This document shows, piece after piece, positions 20,465 through 29,636 of a stretch of 64,000 nucleotides of DNA. Made by a program: the position numbers and the translations under genes. Below the pieces are notes generated by a model. It was given only the letters and a program-made list of their open reading frames with translations. It made no database searches and was not told the origin of the DNA. Origin of the DNA: Gemmatimonadota bacterium (GTDB lineage Bacteria; Gemmatimonadota; Gemmatimonadetes; Longimicrobiales; Gaopeijiaceae). The stretch is taken from contig JAJDXM010000064.1 of the NCBI GenBank assembly GCA_022823225.1, forward strand, positions 1 to 64,000, written 5' to 3'. The first letter of the stretch is position 1. The number at the start of each line of letters is the position of its first letter.

Positions 20465-23400
20465 TCAGCGACTGACGAGTGCCGCCACCTCCGGCTCGGA
20501 CTCCGGCCTCGGGTGGAGGGGAGACACAACAATGGAGAATCCGGGTTCCTCGCGCGAGTCCTCGTCGACCTCGCCCGGCTCGGCGCGCCGGAAGATGCGT
20601 ACCAGATCGTCGACCAGGCTGTACATGACCGGGACCAGGATCAGGGTCAGGAAGGTGGCGAAGATGATCCCCACGATCACCGCCACCGCCATCGGGCCCC
20701 ACCACGCCGCCTGCTCCCCGCCCCAGTAGAACTCGGGGGCGAGGCCGGTGAAGAGTCCGAAGAAGTCGAAGTTGAGTCCGATCGCCAGCGGCACGAGTCC
20801 CAGCGCGGTGGTGATCGCGGTCAGCAGCACCGGCCGCAGCCGCGTCTTGCCCCCCTGCACCAGCGCCTCGTGGGTACTCAGGCCGTCGCGCTTGCGCAGC
20901 ACGTCGATGTAGTCCATCAGGACGATCGCGTTGTTGACCACGATGCCCGCCAGCGAGATCACACCGACCCCCGTCATGATGATCACGAAGGGCATCCGGA
21001 ATACCATCAATCCGATCAGCACGCCTATGGTGGACATGATCACGGAGGACAGGATGATCAGGGGCTTCACGACCGAGTTGAACTGCGTCACCAGAATCAG
21101 GGCGATCAGCATCAGCGCCGCCAGGAAGGCGCTGGTGAGGAAGGCGAAGGCCTCCTGCTGCTCCTGCTGCTCTCCGGTGAATTCGAGGGAGTAGCCGGGC
21201 GGGAGCGCCGCCGCGAAGTCTTCGAGCACCGCCTCGACCTCGATGCGGACGGCATTGCTGTTGTAGCCGGCCACCACCTCGGCGCTGACGGTGGCCATGC
21301 GGTCCATATCCTTGCGCCGGATCGAGCCGTAGCCCTCGTCGACCGTCCATCCGGCCACCGACAGCAGCGGGATCTGGCGCCCTTCCGTGAACACCGTCAG
21401 GTCGGCGAGCTGGGTAAGTTCCTCCCGGTCCTCCTCGCGAAGCCGCACGACAATGTCGTATTCCTCGTTGCCGGTCCGGTACTTCGCCGCTTCAAGTCCG
21501 TTGATCGCGCTCCTCACCAGGAAACCCACGTCGTTCGTGGAAAGCCCATAGAGGCTTGCCTTCTCCCGGTCCACCTGGACGCGCAACTCGGGCCGGGCGT
21601 CGTCCATGTCGCTCTTGAGCCCGACGAGCCGCGGATAGACGGGGGACGCTTCGATCAGTGCGATGGCCTGACCGGCGAGCTCTTCAAGAAGAAGCGGGTC
21701 CTCGCCCGCAATCTCGATGTTCACGGGCGCTCCCGTCGGCGGCCCTTCCGTGGCCTGGTCCACACGCACCTCGGCGCCGGCGACATCGGTGCCGACCTGC
21801 TCCTGCATGGTAGCGAGCGTCTCGAAGACATCGAACTGCCGTTCCTGGTAGTCGGCCATGCTCAGGGTGATGCGGGCAGACTCGGGACCGGATGGCCCGC
21901 CACCCTCCATGGGACCGCCGCCGCCGCTGGCGCCCACGGTCGTGACGATCGTCTCGGCGTCGGAGCTGCCGCCGATCAGCCCCACCTGCGCCTGCAGCGC
22001 TCTGGCGTATTCGTTCGTGACCTCCGCGGAGGTGCCCACGGGCGCCTCGACCGACACGTAGAGAACGGCAGGAGGAATATTCTCGGGGAAATACTCGACC
22101 GGGGCCGCGAACGTGAGGTACAGGCCGATGGTCCCGAGGAGGGCCACGATCGAACCGGCCAGCACAATGGCCCGGTTGTTCAGCGCCCACCGCAGCCGCC
22201 GCTCGTACCAGGCGACCAGCCGCGGCAGCCCCTTCGCCATGAAGACGCGGCTGATCCGGTCCAGCAGCGCTCTGTGCAGCAGCCAGACGAGGGCGGCGGT
22301 CACAACCAGGAGGCCGGCCGTCAGCGGATTCGCCGCGGCGATCACGACCAGTGCGATCGCGGCCACGACTCCGAGGAGGATTCGACCGTTTCGGTTGAGT
22401 TTGCGCGGGCGGCCGCTGTCCGGGTTGAGAAAGATCGAGCAGAGCGTGGGAACGATGACCAGCGCGACGAAGAGCGAACTCGACAGCGTGACGATGAGCG
22501 TCAGCGGCAGGTACTTCATGAACTCGCCCGCCATGCCCGGCCAGAAGAGCAGCGGCGTGAAGGCGGCCAGCGTCGTCGCGGTGGCCGCGATCACGGGGAT
22601 CGCGACCTCTCCGGTGGCCTTCTTGCACGCCTCCCTGCGCGTCCAGCCCTCCTCGATGAAGCGGTAGATGTTCTCGACGATGACGATCGCGTTGTCGACG
22701 AGCATTCCCAGCGCAAGGATGAGGGAGAAGAGCACAACCATGTTCATCGAGACGCCGAGCAGCTGGATCACGATGAAGGAAAGAAACATCGAGGTGGGGA
22801 TCGAGATGGCCACGAAGATCGAGGTCCTCAGCCCCAGAACGAAGAGCAGCACCCCCACGATCAGGATCAGGCCCGAGATGATGTTGTTCTGCAGGCTGTT
22901 GACCATCATGCCGATGTCGTCGGACATGTCGGAGGTTACGGAGACCACCGTCGACGGAGGGAACTGGGGGCGCATCGCGTCGATTTCGGCCCGCACCGCG
23001 GCGGCCGTCGCGATGATGTTTTCGCCCGACCGCTTCACCACGTCCAGGGTGACGACCGGCTCGTCGCCAAGGCGCGCATAGGTCTCCCGCTCGGCGAAGC
23101 CGAACTCGACGGTGGCGAGGTCGCGGACGTAGATGGGGCGGCCCGCCGCCGTGGTCACCACCAGGTCCCTGATCACCGTGGGGTCGTCGAACTCGCCGTC
23201 CACGCGCACCAGGTAGTTGATCCCGTTGACGTCGATTGCACCGCCCGGGATGTTCACGTTCTCCTGCCGGATCGCGCTGATCACGTCGTCGAAGGAGACG
23301 TTGTAGTACTGGAGGCGGGCCAGGTCGACATCGACCTTGACCTGGCGTTCAAGGCCGCCCCGCAACCCGACCCGCAGGATGGCCGGAATCGATTCGATCC

Positions 23401-23941
23401 GCTCCTGCAGCTCCTCGCCCAGCTCCTTCAGCCGGACGAGGCCGTAGCCCCCCGACAGGTTCACCTGCATGACCGGGACCTCGCTCATGTCGAACTCCAT
23501 GATGAACGGGTCCTCGGCGTCGGACGGGAGTTCGGGGCGCGCCAGGTCGACCTTCTCGCGCACCTGCTGGAGCGCCTCGTTCAGGTCGGTCGCGGTCTCG
23601 AATTCCACCACCACGGAGGAATAGCCCTCGACCGAGGTCGACGTGAGCTCCCTCACATCCGAAATGCTGTTCAGCTCCTCCTCGATCTTGCGGGTAACCA
23701 GGCTCTCGACATCGGACGGCGACACCCCGGGATAGATGGTGTTCACCGCGACGATCGGCATTTCGAACTCCGGAAACGACTCCTTCGGGATCGACCGGTA
23801 GGCGAGCAGGCCGGCGATCGTGACGAAGAGAAACAGGACCAGCACGGAGGTCGAATGCTCGACCGCCATCGACGTCAGCCGGAACTCCTTGAAGGTCCGG
23901 CGCGCGCCGCGGACCGGGCCCCCGTCGGTGCCTTCGCTCAT
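20465..23941 (-). CDS. RND multidrug/heavy-metal efflux transporter, inner-membrane subunit
   Basis: 1158-residue AcrB/MexB-type (HAE-1-like) proton-driven pump. The usual duplicated organisation is visible: a transmembrane helix after MAVEHSTSVL, periplasmic porter domain (FPEFEMPIVAVNTIYPGVSP), first helix bundle with LALGMLVDNAIVIVENIYR (the conserved acidic residue of the proton relay), a second periplasmic half, and a closing bundle with LAGIVVNNAIVLMDYID. An unusual hydrophobic insertion around residues 505-560 between the halves adds length over the typical ~1030-1050. Its start overlaps the stop of the periplasmic adaptor by 4 bases. Substrate cannot be inferred. Confidence 0.95.
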   Translation of the reverse strand: MSEGTDGGPVRGARRTFKEFRLTSMAVEHSTSVLVLFLFVTIAGLLAYRSIPKESFPEFEMPIVAVNTIYPGVSPSDVESLVTRKIEEELNSISDVRELTSTSVEGYSSVVVEFETATDLNEALQQVREKVDLARPELPSDAEDPFIMEFDMSEVPVMQVNLSGGYGLVRLKELGEELQERIESIPAILRVGLRGGLERQVKVDVDLARLQYYNVSFDDVISAIRQENVNIPGGAIDVNGINYLVRVDGEFDDPTVIRDLVVTTAAGRPIYVRDLATVEFGFAERETYARLGDEPVVTLDVVKRSGENIIATAAAVRAEIDAMRPQFPPSTVVSVTSDMSDDIGMMVNSLQNNIISGLILIVGVLLFVLGLRTSIFVAISIPTSMFLSFIVIQLLGVSMNMVVLFSLILALGMLVDNAIVIVENIYRFIEEGWTRREACKKATGEVAIPVIAATATTLAAFTPLLFWPGMAGEFMKYLPLTLIVTLSSSLFVALVIVPTLCSIFLNPDSGRPRKLNRNGRILLGVVAAIALVVIAAANPLTAGLLVVTAALVWLLHRALLDRISRVFMAKGLPRLVAWYERRLRWALNNRAIVLAGSIVALLGTIGLYLTFAAPVEYFPENIPPAVLYVSVEAPVGTSAEVTNEYARALQAQVGLIGGSSDAETIVTTVGASGGGGPMEGGGPSGPESARITLSMADYQERQFDVFETLATMQEQVGTDVAGAEVRVDQATEGPPTGAPVNIEIAGEDPLLLEELAGQAIALIEASPVYPRLVGLKSDMDDARPELRVQVDREKASLYGLSTNDVGFLVRSAINGLEAAKYRTGNEEYDIVVRLREEDREELTQLADLTVFTEGRQIPLLSVAGWTVDEGYGSIRRKDMDRMATVSAEVVAGYNSNAVRIEVEAVLEDFAAALPPGYSLEFTGEQQEQQEAFAFLTSAFLAALMLIALILVTQFNSVVKPLIILSSVIMSTIGVLIGLMVFRMPFVIIMTGVGVISLAGIVVNNAIVLMDYIDVLRKRDGLSTHEALVQGGKTRLRPVLLTAITTALGLVPLAIGLNFDFFGLFTGLAPEFYWGGEQAAWWGPMAVAVIVGIIFATFLTLILVPVMYSLVDDLVRIFRRAEPGEVDEDSREEPGFSIVVSPLHPRPESEPEVAALVSR

Positions 23942-25044
23942 TCTTCCCCACCTCCCTGCGTCATCCGTCCGTCCACGACCCGCACCCGGTCGCCGTCGGT
24001 CAACCCCTGCTGCCCGACGACCACGAGAAGGGTTCCCTCATCCAATCCGGAAGCGACCACCACCTCGTTGCCCTGGCTCATGGACACCTCCACGCTGCGG
24101 GCAACGGCGCGCGCGTCGGCCGCGTTGCCTTCAACCACGAACACCACGTTCCCGTCTTCCATCGAAACGAGGGCCTGTTGCGGCACTACGATGGCCTCGC
24201 CGACCTCCTGGAGTACGAGCTCGATATCGGCAATCATCTCCGGCTTGATCCGCCCGCCCGGGTTGGTGAGCACCAGCTCCACGGCGAAGGTGCGGCTTTC
24301 CGGATCGACGGTCGCGCCGGCGTAGGCGATCGAACTTTCGAACTGCTCGCCGGGCATCACGCTGAAGGAAACGCTGGCCCGAGCGCCGGCCGCCACCTTC
24401 AGGGCATGGCGCTCCGGCACCCCGGCCAGGATCTTGATCGTGTCGGTCTGCACGATCCTCGCGACCGGCGTCCCGGGAGACACCATGGTGCCCACTTCGA
24501 CCAGCCGCTCATCGAGGTGCCCGCCAATCGGCGCTCGCACCGTCGTGCGCGCCAGCCGCTCCTGCAGCGCCTCGAGGCTGCCTCGTGCCTGCTCGGCGGC
24601 GTATTTCGCCTCCAGGTAGGAGAGTTCCGAACCGATCCCGTCCTCCTCGTACAGCTTCCTCCGGCGCTGCCACACTTCGTCGGCGAGCGCGGCCTGGGCC
24701 ATCGCCGTGACCACCTGAGCCCGGAGGATCGCGTCGTCCAGTTCCAGGATCGGCTCCCCGGCACGGATCGCCTGCCCCTTGTCGCGGACCAGGCGGCGTA
24801 CCACCCCGCCCTCCTCGGCGGACACCACAACGTCTCTCATGGCCCTGGCGACCCCCGTCAGGCGGGCCACCTGGGCGAAGGGCCGCACTCTTACGGTGTC
24901 GACCTCCACGTTGACGATCCGCTCGAAGACCTCGGCCGGCTCTTCCGCCTGGCCCTGGTCCCCGGCGTCGCACGCCGACAGCGCGCTGGCGGCCGCGGCC
25001 ATGCCGGCAAGCATCCATCCATTCGACATCCGGTACTTCCTCAT
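23938..25044 (-). CDS. RND efflux periplasmic adaptor (membrane fusion protein)
   Basis: 368-residue MFP linking the RND pump to the TolC channel. It starts with a lipoprotein signal (MAAAASALSAC). The characteristic order follows: barrel-sandwich half (LVRDKGQAIRAGEPILELDD), a helical hairpin (LADEVWQRRRKLYEEDGIG), the second lipoyl half (RAPIGGHLDERLVEVGTMVS), then the beta-barrel and membrane-proximal domains. Four-base overlaps with both neighbours show an operon. Confidence 0.94.
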   Translation of the reverse strand: MRKYRMSNGWMLAGMAAAASALSACDAGDQGQAEEPAEVFERIVNVEVDTVRVRPFAQVARLTGVARAMRDVVVSAEEGGVVRRLVRDKGQAIRAGEPILELDDAILRAQVVTAMAQAALADEVWQRRRKLYEEDGIGSELSYLEAKYAAEQARGSLEALQERLARTTVRAPIGGHLDERLVEVGTMVSPGTPVARIVQTDTIKILAGVPERHALKVAAGARASVSFSVMPGEQFESSIAYAGATVDPESRTFAVELVLTNPGGRIKPEMIADIELVLQEVGEAIVVPQQALVSMEDGNVVFVVEGNAADARAVARSVEVSMSQGNEVVVASGLDEGTLLVVVGQQGLTDGDRVRVVDGRMTQGGGEE

Positions 25045-26594
25045 CCTTTCCCGTTCCCCGCTGAAGGATCGCGTCCGACGGGGACATCCACCAGTGGCAC
25101 CATTCCGGCAGCTTCATCCAGACGGGCCCGCGTAGCAAGATAGTCATACACCGCCTGGGCGTAGTTGAACTCGCTCTGCCGCAGCGCCACCTCGGCGTCC
25201 GTAAGCTCCAGCTGGCTGGCCAGACCCTCCCGGTAGCGGGCGCTGGCAATCTCGTAGCCCCGCCGGGCCTGTGAGACCGCAAGACCCTGTGCCGCGGTTC
25301 GGGAACGGGCCGCGCGCGCGTCGTCGACCAGGTTGCTCAACTGCACGGCCGCCTGATCGGTCGCGGCGCGGGTCTGGATCTCGGCCTGCCGCAGCGCGGC
25401 CTGCCGCTGCGCGATCAGGGAGTTTTCGCGAAACCCCGAGAAGAGGGGCATGCTGACCCGGAACCCGAGCTGCTTGGAGGTGCCGCGCTGGTTGCTGGTG
25501 CCGAAGAAGACCGGCGGGCCGTTCTGCTGGGCGGCCAGGCCGTAGGTCCCGAAGACGCTGGCAGTAGGCAGGTAGCCGGTCTGCTCGATTCGGAGTTCCG
25601 CCTTCCGCAGGGACTCGGTGGATCGCAACTGCCGCAGATCCGAGCGTTCGGCGGTGCCGCGCCGGATGAGGTCCGAGACATCGAAGTGCTCGTCGACGAC
25701 AATCCCGTTGAAGGCCAGGATATCCCGGTTCGCGGCGGAATTGCCCTCGAAATCGTCCAGGTCGATCAGGGCGAGTTCACCAGCCACCTCGATCTCCTGC
25801 CCGGGATCCAGGTCCAGCTCGGCGGCTATCGTGCGCTGCGCCGCCCGGCGGCGATTCTCCGCGCGTCTCAGGTTGGGCTCCAGGTTGGCCACCTCGACCT
25901 CGAGGCGCAGCACGTCGTAGGCTTCCGCCACCCCCGCCTCCTGCATGGCTCTGGTCTCGTCGAGGGACTGCCGCACCCGTTTCAGGGAATTCTCGGTGAG
26001 GCGCACCTCCTCCTGCGCGAGCAGCAGGTCGTAGAAGGCGATCCGCACGCGTGTAACGACCTCCTGCGACCGGCCGCGAAGAATCTCCCGCTGCAATCCG
26101 CGGAACCGCGACGCGGCGCCCAGGCCGACAAATACCCGGGGGTCGAGCACGGTCTGCTCGAGGTTGACGGAGAGATTCCAGATGTTGTCCGCTCCGAACT
26201 GCACGGGAATGAAATCGCCCTCGGCGGCGGAGGGATCGAAGATCTGCGCCGGAAGAAAGCTCACCTGCGGCGCAACGTTGCGCGTGTAGCTGCTCGAGAA
26301 GTCGACGTTGGGGTACACGTCGCTCCAGGCCTCCGAGACCCGCCCGTTGGCCACCGCGAGCTCGTACTCCGCGCCGATCACGTCCCGGTTCCGCTCGAGT
26401 GCGGCCCTGGCGACCGTGCTCAGGCGTGCCGGACCCCCGCCCAGGCCCGCGTCGGAAAGGGGGCGCTGGGCCAGGGCTTCCTCGGCGGACAACCAGCTGC
26501 AGACAAGCAGGGCGGCGGCGGGACCGACCGCCCCGGCCATCACCCGCGCGATACTGGAGCGCAAATCGCCTTTTTCGTTTCGTGATGTATGCAT
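25041..26594 (-). CDS. TolC family outer-membrane efflux channel
   Basis: 517 residues. The ATG at 26594 is chosen because it has a perfect ribosome-binding site (GGAGGTGG) directly upstream and opens into a signal peptide (VMAGAVGPAAALLVCSWLSAEEALAQ). Two structurally repeated halves of the outer-membrane efflux protein family are visible, each with long Ala/Glu/Arg-rich helices and a beta segment (VDFSSSYTRNVAP, ASVFGTYGLAAQQNG). First gene of the efflux operon, transcribed toward the adaptor, pump and ggt. Confidence 0.93.
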   Translation of the reverse strand: MHTSRNEKGDLRSSIARVMAGAVGPAAALLVCSWLSAEEALAQRPLSDAGLGGGPARLSTVARAALERNRDVIGAEYELAVANGRVSEAWSDVYPNVDFSSSYTRNVAPQVSFLPAQIFDPSAAEGDFIPVQFGADNIWNLSVNLEQTVLDPRVFVGLGAASRFRGLQREILRGRSQEVVTRVRIAFYDLLLAQEEVRLTENSLKRVRQSLDETRAMQEAGVAEAYDVLRLEVEVANLEPNLRRAENRRRAAQRTIAAELDLDPGQEIEVAGELALIDLDDFEGNSAANRDILAFNGIVVDEHFDVSDLIRRGTAERSDLRQLRSTESLRKAELRIEQTGYLPTASVFGTYGLAAQQNGPPVFFGTSNQRGTSKQLGFRVSMPLFSGFRENSLIAQRQAALRQAEIQTRAATDQAAVQLSNLVDDARAARSRTAAQGLAVSQARRGYEIASARYREGLASQLELTDAEVALRQSEFNYAQAVYDYLATRARLDEAAGMVPLVDVPVGRDPSAGNGKG

Positions 26595-26759
26595 TCCACC
26601 TCCACTGAGTAGCCCCTGGCAGTCGCGAGACGAGGACCAGCCGAAGGAAGCCGGTCTCTTCGCACCAGGAGTCAAGACACTCGGCATCCGTTCTCCGTTG
26701 GCCCCGCCGGCACGGTCGCACCGGACCGAGCCCGCCGTAACCCGCGTTCGAGTCCGCTA

Positions 26760-26788
26760 TTGACGGATTCCGCACAAAGGGGTAGCCT
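26760..26788 (+). promoter_or_regulatory. Candidate promoter of cold-shock gene
   Basis: TTGACG and TAGCCT are separated by 17 bases. The -35 is strong and the -10 weak. Transcription from here would give a ~60-base 5' untranslated region; cold-shock genes often have long structured leaders. Confidence 0.35.
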
Positions 26789-26854
26789 GTTCAGCGTAGA
26801 ACGGCACAAGGGTTGCCGCACAGGAACCAACAGACGAATTGAAGGAGCACGAGG

Positions 26855-27073
26855 ATGCGGACCACGGGAACCGTGAAGTGGTTCAACGACGCGAAGGGAT
26901 TCGGATTCATCAGCCCGGAGGCCGGAGAAAGGGACTGCTTTGTCCACTACTCCGCCATCGAGGGCGAGGGGTTCCGGAGCCTCTCGGAAGGCGACCAGGT
27001 CGAGTTCGACATGGTCAACGGTCCGAAGGGACCAGCTGCGGAAAACGTGATCCGCGTTGAAGGGATGGCCTGA
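26855..27073 (+). CDS. Cold-shock protein (CspA family)
   Basis: 72-residue single-domain OB-fold protein that binds single-stranded nucleic acids and acts as an RNA chaperone. It has both RNA-binding motifs, KGFGFI (RNP1) and CFVHYSAI (RNP2), and the family start [16 protein letters not shown] strong ribosome-binding site (AAGGAG) precedes the ATG. It is a monocistronic gene closed by the perfect hairpin at 27110-27137. Known family members are induced by cold or constitutive; nothing here decides which. Confidence 0.97.
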   Translation: MRTTGTVKWFNDAKGFGFISPEAGERDCFVHYSAIEGEGFRSLSEGDQVEFDMVNGPKGPAAENVIRVEGMA

Positions 27074-27109
27074 CTCCCAACCTTCGAGATTCACACAGTT
27101 CACGGACGC

Positions 27110-27137
27110 GAGGCCGGCGGGACGACCCGCCGGCCTC
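27110..27137 (+). terminator. Intrinsic terminator after cold-shock gene
   Basis: GAGGCCGGCGGG-ACGA-CCCGCCGGCCTC is a perfect 12-bp stem with a 4-base loop, followed by GTTCATTT on the plus strand. It lies between convergent genes and ends 2 bases before the stop of the minus-strand gene, so it may serve both. Confidence 0.85.
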
Positions 27138-27139
27138 GT

Positions 27140-27685
27140 TCATTTGGCGGCTGCGCGTGCGCTGCGCGGGTTGCCGGCTCGTGCGGACGGGGGCGCGAAC
27201 AGCGCGGCGTGCCACCGCTCGGCCGCCGGTCCCTCCCAGCGGCCCCCGCGCAGCTGCTGCAGAGCCGTGAGCGAATTGTCGAAAACGACCGACTCGGGGG
27301 TCACTTCGCCCCTCCCGGCCAACGCCCGGAATTCGGGGCGCGTCGCCCGGCGTATCCGTCCCGCCACATCCCGGTACCACACCGCCTCGTTGCCGAGAAA
27401 CCGCGCGTGGAGCCGCGCCTCCATCTCCCGGAACACGTTCGTGAGCGCGTCGATCGAGCACCCGGACGGCAACTCGGTCTCCGTGTCCGCGCAGATGATC
27501 AGGAAGCGGTCGTAGCGCCACGCCCGGGTCGCCCGCAGGGGCAGCCCGTGCGCCTTCCACGAGTCGAGGAAGTCGTCGACGGAGGCCAGCAGCAACTCGG
27601 TCTCGCCGTCCTTCAACCCGCGCTCGGCCCCGAAGATCCAGATCCGGGCACCGTCCGGATAGCCCTCGAACTCGGGCAGCTTCAC
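27140..27685 (-). CDS. Conserved hypothetical protein coupled to AI-2E permease gene
   Basis: 181-residue soluble protein. GTG at 27685 overlaps the permease stop as GTGA, which selects this start over an in-frame one further upstream. The sequence opens VKLPEFEGYPDGARIWIFGAE and contains an alpha/beta pattern without obvious catalytic motifs, signal peptide or membrane helices; the last ~20 residues are Ala/Arg-rich. Translation is likely coupled to the permease. I do not recognise the family. Confidence 0.8.
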   Translation of the reverse strand: MKLPEFEGYPDGARIWIFGAERGLKDGETELLLASVDDFLDSWKAHGLPLRATRAWRYDRFLIICADTETELPSGCSIDALTNVFREMEARLHARFLGNEAVWYRDVAGRIRRATRPEFRALAGRGEVTPESVVFDNSLTALQQLRGGRWEGPAAERWHAALFAPPSARAGNPRSARAAAK

Positions 27686-28812
27686 GCCGGACTCCCTTCC
27701 TCGGGGGGGGAATCCGGCTCCCCCGGGGCCGGCTCCGGCGGCGGCGTCTTGCCGAGAAGCACAGCCATCCATCGGAGGTCAGGGGTGTTCTCCAGCATGA
27801 TCTTGACCACCATGGTGAGAGGGACGGACAGCAGCGCGCCGAGCGGCCCCCAGAGCCACCCCCAGAAGAACAGGGACACCACCACGATCAGGGTCGAAAG
27901 CCCCAGATGCCTGCCCAGCAGCGTGGGTTCGAGCCAGTTCCCGAAGAAGACGTTCACCGTCAGATAGCCCAGGCCCACGATTGCAGCGTGCTGAAAGTCC
28001 ATCCCCGCGAACTCCAGGGTGACCGGGTCGATGTCGATCCCGGCCAGAATCAGCGCCGGGACGGAGGCGATGATCGATCCGATCGTCGGAATGTAGTTGA
28101 GCAGGAAGGCAAAGAGCCCTAGCAGGATCGGAAGGTCGAGCCCCATGAACCACGCCCACAACCCCAGCAGAACGCCCGTCGCGATGCTGATCAGCGTCTT
28201 GATGACGAGGTAGCCCTGCACCTCCGCGATGATCTTGCGGAAACGCTCGTCCAGCGGCACCCCGCCACCGGCGATCAGCTGAAGCTTCCGTGGGAGGACC
28301 GCGGCCTCGCCCAGCGCAAACACGAGAATCAGGACCACCAGGAAGGTGCTGGTGAGGAACGACAGCGCCCAGGTGGTCAGATCCGTCACCCATCCAGTGA
28401 GAAACTCCGCGTTCACCTCTCCCTCGATGAACGCGCGGAGCTCCCCTTCGTCCAGCAGCGGCACCCAGTCCTCGATCTGCGCCGTCCAGGGGCCGAGCTG
28501 GGGGAGGGCGGCCTCGATCAGCGTAACAAGCCGGTCCCGCAGTTCGGGCGTCTGCTGGCTGCCCACCAGGATCAGCAGGCCGAACCCGCCCGCGACGGCC
28601 AGCACGGTGATCACGACCGAAATCGCGAGCGGGACCCGGCGGCTCGACAGCCAGAGCACGATCGGCAGACAGATGACGGCCAGGAAGGTCGCCGTCGCGA
28701 CCGGAAGCAGCACCGGCTGGGTGAAGCGCAGTCCGTGGATGAGAATGAATCCGACCGCAACAGTGAAGAGAATCCGGAGTCCCGGGTTTCGGTCGAACTG
28801 GTCGTAGATCAT
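27682..28812 (-). CDS. AI-2E family transporter (TqsA/PerM-like permease)
   Basis: 376-residue polytopic membrane protein with the AI-2E exporter layout: helices at the N-terminus (about 15-80), a central soluble loop with amphipathic helix (residues ~85-150), and a bundle of closely spaced helices with LFAFLLNYIPTIGSIIASVP, the best-known family signature, and LGPLGALLSVPLTMVVK near the end. The C-terminal ~30 residues are Pro/Glu-rich. The ATG at 28812 is preceded by a divergent spacer of about 150 bases toward the release-factor-like gene. Substrate unknown; the family name reflects one member and does not prove quorum-signal export. Confidence 0.9.
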   Translation of the reverse strand: MIYDQFDRNPGLRILFTVAVGFILIHGLRFTQPVLLPVATATFLAVICLPIVLWLSSRRVPLAISVVITVLAVAGGFGLLILVGSQQTPELRDRLVTLIEAALPQLGPWTAQIEDWVPLLDEGELRAFIEGEVNAEFLTGWVTDLTTWALSFLTSTFLVVLILVFALGEAAVLPRKLQLIAGGGVPLDERFRKIIAEVQGYLVIKTLISIATGVLLGLWAWFMGLDLPILLGLFAFLLNYIPTIGSIIASVPALILAGIDIDPVTLEFAGMDFQHAAIVGLGYLTVNVFFGNWLEPTLLGRHLGLSTLIVVVSLFFWGWLWGPLGALLSVPLTMVVKIMLENTPDLRWMAVLLGKTPPPEPAPGEPDSPPEEGSPA

Positions 28813-28961
28813 GTTGGATTCTATGGACAGGCGCACATCCCGAAAAGCCCCGGACCCAAAGGCCGGCGACCCGGAGACCCGAGGGCGGGCCGCAGGCCGA
28901 CACCGGTCGGCCACGTGCGCCCGGCAACCGGTCGCCCGAGCAGCTGCTGGCCGAGTGCCGG

Positions 28962-29261
28962 GTGGACACGTTTCGCGCCGGGGGTCCCGGAGGGCAGCAC
29001 CAGAACAAGGTGGAATCCGGGGTTCGGCTGATCCACCTCCCCACCGGGGTCGTGGCGACCTCCCGCAAGCACCGGTCCCAGGTGCGCAACCGTGCGGAGG
29101 CTCTGCGAAGGCTGGCGGCCGAACTCGAAGCGATGCAGCGCCGTGCGAAGCCACGGATCCCCACTTCGGTGCCGGAACGGGAAAAGCGGCGCCGGCTCGA
29201 GGAAAAGAAGCGCCGGTCACGGCTGAAGAAGCTGCGCGGAAAGCCGGATACCGACCCCTAG
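28962..29261 (+). CDS. Peptide chain release factor-like GGQ domain protein, probable 5' frameshift
   Basis: 99 residues from GTG at 28962. The domain is clear: FRAGGPGGQHQNKVESGVRL contains the GGQ peptidyl-tRNA hydrolysis motif, followed by HLPTGVVATSRKHRSQVRNR and a basic tail. This resembles ArfB/YaeJ- or PrfH-type proteins that rescue stalled ribosomes, without the codon-recognition domain. The family usually carries LLAEC before the GGQ segment; that sequence is present in frame upstream (28944-28958) but no standard start precedes it. Removing one G near 28932 would join it to the frame starting at ATG 28811 or 28823, whose codon use looks coding. So the true protein is probably ~145 residues and frameshifted here. 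Confidence 0.75.
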   Translation: MDTFRAGGPGGQHQNKVESGVRLIHLPTGVVATSRKHRSQVRNRAEALRRLAAELEAMQRRAKPRIPTSVPEREKRRRLEEKKRRSRLKKLRGKPDTDP

Positions 29262-29636
29262 TGTCGTGTCCCGGAGATAGATGTACATGGTCTCTGGATC
29301 TTCTGAAGGATGGAGTCGGCGGTGGCAGTCCACATGAAGGGCTGCGTGCCCGAGTCGTTGTAGTGGTCGGTGAAGCGGAGGATCTTCTCCTTGAGTTGGC
29401 TGACGGAGGAGAAGGAGCGCCTTGCACTGGGCGAGGACCTGGCCGGTGGCGACGTCCAGGGCGAGCGTCCTTTGCAGCACTACCATGAGTTCGTCGTCTT
29501 CGATGGAGCGCGGCCTTCCCGGCTTGCGTTCGTCGTACAGGCCCGTCAGGCCCTGGGTTCGGAAGCGCTCACGCCACTTGCCGACGGTCTGGCGGCTGCG
29601 CGAGCGGACCAGCGTCCGGAGTACCTCGCGGGCACC
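29259..29636 (-). mobile_element. IS630-family transposase remnant
   Basis: The minus strand encodes pieces of an IS630-type transposase. The upstream piece has helix-turn-helix sequence RSRQTVGKWRERFRTQGLTG and the linker DERKPGRPRSIEDDEL. After a junction near 29420 another frame encodes the extreme C-terminus, FTDHYNDSGTQPFMWTATAD with SILQKIQRP. The whole catalytic DDE middle is missing and the N-terminus is cut, so it is inactive. Terminal inverted repeats were not identified. It abuts the stop codon of the next minus-strand gene (29637). Confidence 0.8.

Noticed and set aside
20513-24325. A 1270-codon open frame on the plus strand opposite the RND operon
   Set aside because: His/Asp/Arg-rich composition is typical of antisense frames in GC-rich genes, and the minus strand has clear RND and adaptor motifs.
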